Part shown: in pieces, positions 61,471-64,000 of the stretch | How positions within the stretch are numbered: position 1 is the first letter of the stretch | Layout: each line of letters starts with the position of its first letter | Assembly: GCA_020636495.1 (NCBI GenBank) | Contig: JACJXQ010000008.1 | Coordinates: 1,550,001-1,614,000, forward strand | Direction of reading: 5' to 3' | Origin: Chitinophagales bacterium | GTDB taxonomy: Bacteria > Bacteroidota > Bacteroidia > Chitinophagales > Chitinophagaceae | Length of the DNA stretch: 64,000 bases | Program-made: the position numbers and the translations under genes | Notes under the pieces: model-generated | Databases searched by the model: none | The model's input: only the letters and a program-made list of their open reading frames with translations | What the model was told of the DNA's origin: nothing

Positions 61471-62031
61471 TTATTCCTGAGTAGCAGTGTACACTACGTC
61501 AACCGCGTAAGTACCTGCAGGGTAAGCAAAACCTGGAGTAGCTTTATACTTTACACTGAAAGTCTGGTTGCCACCACGGTCAGCTGCTGTGATCAGGTCC
61601 TGGTTAGAAGCTGTCAGCGTAGAGTAAGCAGTTGAAGAGAACGGGCTGGCTATAGAACCACCTGTACCGTTAGCTGTTACTTTTACTGCCAGAACACCAC
61701 TTACAGGCATTGTTGGAGCCGGGGTAGTGTTACCTGTGTATGAGAAGTTTGTAGCGTTAGCTTTAACAGCTACTGAGAAATTCTTGTTAGAACGTACTTT
61801 CAGTTCCTGTGCATCACTCTCAACACCGTTAGCGTAGTCGTTAACTGTTGTGAAAGGGATAGTCACGTCAGCACCTGTAGCAGAGCTGTTACCTGTGAAA
61901 GTGATCTCGATTGCGTTGCTGAGTACCAGGTTGGTAGTTTGAGAAGCAGAAGAGGTCTGGTTAGCCTGGTTTTGAGCGTTAGCTGCGAAACCGATTGAAG
62001 CGAAAACTGCGATTGCGATGATCTTTTTCAT
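61471..62031 (-). CDS. Small exported protein, unknown, probably highly expressed
   Basis: The 186-residue protein has a signal peptide (about 1-20, ending ANAQN). The mature part is Thr/Ser/Asn/Ala-rich beta structure with LVLSNAIEITFTGN, ELKVRSNKNFSVAVKAN and FSVKYKATPGFAYPAGTY; it recalls WxL or fimbrial-type domains but matches none clearly. Restricted codon choice (AAC for Asn, CGT for Arg, GGT for Gly, CTG for Leu) and an A/C-rich, unstructured leader of about 65 nt suggest strong expression. It could be a major surface or matrix protein. Confidence 0.8.
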   Translation of the reverse strand: MKKIIAIAVFASIGFAANAQNQANQTSSASQTTNLVLSNAIEITFTGNSSATGADVTIPFTTVNDYANGVESDAQELKVRSNKNFSVAVKANATNFSYTGNTTPAPTMPVSGVLAVKVTANGTGGSIASPFSSTAYSTLTASNQDLITAADRGGNQTFSVKYKATPGFAYPAGTYAVDVVYTATQE

Positions 62032-62104
62032 AATTGTTTGTTTTTGTTAGTTTGGTTGTTTGTTTAAAAATGTTTGTTGTTTGTGTTTGTCGTTATTGAC
62101 GATA

Positions 62105-62112
62105 CAAAGATG
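62105..62112 (-). promoter_or_regulatory. Candidate -7 box for the exported-protein gene
   Basis: CATCTTTG on the minus strand differs from TAnnTTTG at the first base and would start transcription about 67 nt before the ATG. Confidence 0.4.
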
Positions 62113-62346
62113 CGACGCCGGTACACATATGGGAAATATTTACGCCCGGTTAACCACGCGTTTGCAACCTGCTAACAACCTGTTAACAAAATTAGCAACT
62201 TAACTAATTGATAATCAATATTTTAAAATTATTATTGATTTGAGGTGATAAAAACAGGTTCATAATAAAAAGCCATATTAACAGTATTTCAAGAGAAAAA
62301 TAAAGAATGAATAACCGGAGTGACATAGGGTTGTCATCGGGAGGGT

Positions 62347-62354
62347 TAACTTTG
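62347..62354 (+). promoter_or_regulatory. Candidate -7 box for the zinc-ribbon gene
   Basis: TAACTTTG is a perfect TAnnTTTG, 21 nt before the ATG. No TTG is at the right spacing. Confidence 0.45.
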
Positions 62355-62375
62355 CTGATAAATTAAGAAGCATAT

Positions 62376-62636
62376 ATGAGTACGTATAAGAATTGCCAGA
62401 GTTGCAGCATGCCATTAGATAAGGACCCCGGCGGCGGCGGTACCAATGCAGATGGTAGTAAGAGTGATAAATACTGTAGCTATTGTTATGCCAATGGAGA
62501 ATTTGTGGCAAAGGATATGACTGTAACTGAAATGCAGGAATACGTGAAGAAGAAATTACAGTCTATGGGTTTCCCGGGTTTTCTGGCAGGCATGCTTACT
62601 AAAGGAATACCAAAACTTGAGAGATGGCAAAAATAA
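62376..62636 (+). CDS. Small zinc-ribbon protein
   Basis: The 86-residue protein starts with a putative zinc ribbon: C7 and C10 (NCQSCSMPL) and C34 and C37 (YCSYCYANGEF), a pattern seen in the PF12674-type ribbon. The rest is helical (VTEMQEYVKKKLQSMGFPG). It overlaps the HEAT-repeat gene by 13 nt, so they are co-translated. Function unknown; such proteins often accompany methyltransferase or regulatory genes. Confidence 0.82.
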   Translation: MSTYKNCQSCSMPLDKDPGGGGTNADGSKSDKYCSYCYANGEFVAKDMTVTEMQEYVKKKLQSMGFPGFLAGMLTKGIPKLERWQK

Positions 62637-63259
62637 ACGTGATAGACAACCTCGCATCTTCGCTAGGCAGGCGGGATGAAGACCCTAATATTGAGTTGGC
62701 ACAGAAAATTGCAGCGGCAAAAGATGCTGCCGCTGTAAAAGACCTGATAGCATTACTGAATGATAAGAAGAAAGACATTCATAATGACGCTATCAAGGTT
62801 CTGTACGAAGTAGGGTATATATCACCTTATCTGGTAAAAGACCACCTTGGCGCTTTCCTGTCTAAACTTAACAGCAAGAACAACAGGATGATATGGGGAG
62901 CGATGACCGCTATTGACGCCATCAGCCAGGTCGCCCCTGATAAAATATATGCACATCTGCCTGAGATACTGGACGCGGGCGAAAAAGGTTCTGTTATAAC
63001 CAAAGATCACGTAATGGGGACTTTGTGTAACCTGGCTGCTAACGGCAAGATGGCAGATAAGGTGATGCCATTATTGTTTGAACAACTGATGCAGGCTGCG
63101 GGTAACCAGTTCCCAATGTATGCGGAAAAGGCTATGCCTGTTGTTACCAATAAGTATAAACAGCAATTTATCGCTATCCTGAATGATAGGATAGAAGGCT
63201 TGGAGAAAGATTCTCAGAAGAAGAGGATCGAAAAACTGCTTAAGAAGCTGAATAAGTAA
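62624..63259 (+). CDS. HEAT-repeat-like helical protein
   Basis: The 211-residue protein is made of helical pairs resembling HEAT/ARM repeats (VKDLIALLNDKKKDIHNDAI, KVLYEVGYISPYLVKDHLG, RMIWGAMTAIDAISQVAPDK, DHVMGTLCNLAANGKMADK). No signal peptide is seen. It is co-translated with the zinc-ribbon protein and followed by a convergent BCCT transporter gene. It may be a scaffold or a DNA-alkylation-repeat relative, but catalytic residues cannot be identified. Confidence 0.75.
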   Translation: MAKINVIDNLASSLGRRDEDPNIELAQKIAAAKDAAAVKDLIALLNDKKKDIHNDAIKVLYEVGYISPYLVKDHLGAFLSKLNSKNNRMIWGAMTAIDAISQVAPDKIYAHLPEILDAGEKGSVITKDHVMGTLCNLAANGKMADKVMPLLFEQLMQAAGNQFPMYAEKAMPVVTNKYKQQFIAILNDRIEGLEKDSQKKRIEKLLKKLNK

Positions 63260-63270
63260 GTATAAGCTTC

Positions 63271-64000
63271 TTACAGTATTTGCTTCCGTCTGAATATCAG
63301 GATGGTCATACCCACACAGCAAAGTATGAGCAGGAACAGGGCAGGAAGTCCACCGAGGTTACTCAACATTTTTACTCCCGAGATGCCGGAAAAGCTAACC
63401 ATAACCCACGCCACTACACCCACCAGTGCGCCCCATATGTATTTTATATAGCCTGGAGGGTCGGGGTTGTCCGGTGACAGGCCTTCTGTGCTAATGCCGG
63501 ACATTGCCTCGGTGTTCGAGTCTGCAGCTGTAACATAAGATATGAACATGGTGAACAGGAAGACTATGATGAAAAGTCGGCTGAACGGGAATGTATGGAC
63601 AATGTTATACATAACAGATTCCGGGCCTTGCTCATGTAATGACTTCCCTAACAGGTGTCCATAGTTCAACTCCTGGTAGATACTTGTGCCACTGAAGACA
63701 GTCATCCATACAATAGCAAAAAGTGCAGGTATCAGCCAGTTGAAGATGATGAATTGCCTGACAGTATATCCATATGCTATCCGTCCCAGGAAAAGCGCGG
63801 AGACAGGTGCCCATGCCATCCAGTTGGCCCAGTAGAATGTGGTCCATGAGTGTGTCCACTCTTTGTCGCTGAAATTTCCTGTAGATAGGCTATGAGGGAT
63901 GAAGTTGATAATGTACTCTTTTAATCCTCTCAGCATATAGCCGGGTAATTCACTTGCCGGCCCCAGTATTATAACTGCCAACACGAGTAGTATAAATATC
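63271..64000 (-). CDS. BCCT-family transporter, C-terminal part
   Basis: This is the 3' part of a betaine/carnitine/choline-type transporter gene; it runs off the right edge, where the frame stays open. The 243 visible residues have about six membrane helices and the family signature WTHSWTTFYWANWMAWAP. The C-terminus (VGMTILIFRRKQIL) is short and lacks the long regulatory tail of osmosensing BetP. Substrates are probably compatible solutes, imported with Na+ or H+. Confidence 0.9.
   Translation of the reverse strand, partial: IFILLVLAVIILGPASELPGYMLRGLKEYIINFIPHSLSTGNFSDKEWTHSWTTFYWANWMAWAPVSALFLGRIAYGYTVRQFIIFNWLIPALFAIVWMTVFSGTSIYQELNYGHLLGKSLHEQGPESVMYNIVHTFPFSRLFIIVFLFTMFISYVTAADSNTEAMSGISTEGLSPDNPDPPGYIKYIWGALVGVVAWVMVSFSGISGVKMLSNLGGLPALFLLILCCVGMTILIFRRKQIL

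Larger units (their letters stand above)
62032..62375. other. 344-bp gap between two divergent genes
   Basis: The minus-strand leader (62032-62098) is built mostly of A and C. Beyond it are AT-rich DNA and candidate boxes for each gene. No ORF is supported. Confidence 0.6.

Overview
The window looks like a chromosomal segment from a Bacteroidota bacterium, most likely near the Chitinophagaceae. Five proteins end in a type IX secretion (T9SS) sorting domain, -7 boxes follow the Bacteroidota form TAnnTTTG, starts lack Shine-Dalgarno sequences, lipoproteins are many, and local gene orders such as nusB-DUF1573-yajC-coaE are typical of the phylum. No rRNA, CRISPR array, complete prophage or recognisable transposase gene is visible.

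Layout. 1-2.0 kb: end of an ABC export operon (ATPase, permease, LolA-like protein). 2.0-9.2 kb: a lipoprotein, thrS, infC, a candidate small RNA, a repeat-rich secreted protein, an NlpC/P60 hydrolase and rny. 9.2-11.1 kb: an accessory island with a small membrane protein, a terminase-small-subunit-like protein whose C-terminal half is built from repeat DNA, and several hairpin repeat families. 11.1-13.7 kb: two paralogous secreted proteins of unknown function. 13.7-20.3 kb: an LCM-type methyltransferase, an MFS exporter, rpsA and a two-component system. 20.3-26.7 kb: two large T9SS cargo proteins (DUF4397 and subtilisin-like). 26.7-40.3 kb: mostly housekeeping (FAD reductase, acyltransferase, nusB operon, M1 aminopeptidase, biotin carrier protein, pyruvate dehydrogenase E1 beta, NRDE protein, LuxE-like enzyme). 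40.4-50.1 kb: tRNA-Leu followed by large palindromes, an SBBP-repeat T9SS protein carrying in-frame repeat insertions, a 52-bp tandem array and a tandem pair of dockerin-like T9SS proteins. 50.1-64 kb: dnaB, pheT with a coiled-coil partner, DUF6452/DUF6048, DUF937, DUF58, DUF4412, CvfB, a cupin, another T9SS protein, a small exported protein with an A/C-rich leader, a zinc ribbon/HEAT pair and the end of a BCCT transporter.

How it works together. Housekeeping genes for translation (thrS, infC, rpsA, pheT, tRNA-Leu), replication (dnaB), RNA decay (rny) and protein export (yajC) are interleaved with cell-surface cargo: T9SS proteins with adhesive, protease or calcium-binding-like modules, plus at least six lipoproteins. 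The most unusual signal is a set of dispersed palindromic repeats (9.7-11.05 kb, 40.5-41.5 kb). Some lie in intergenic DNA, and others sit in frame inside genes, where they appear to have been adopted as coding sequence. The repeat and domain identities come from reading the sequence and from memory of the families; no database search was run.
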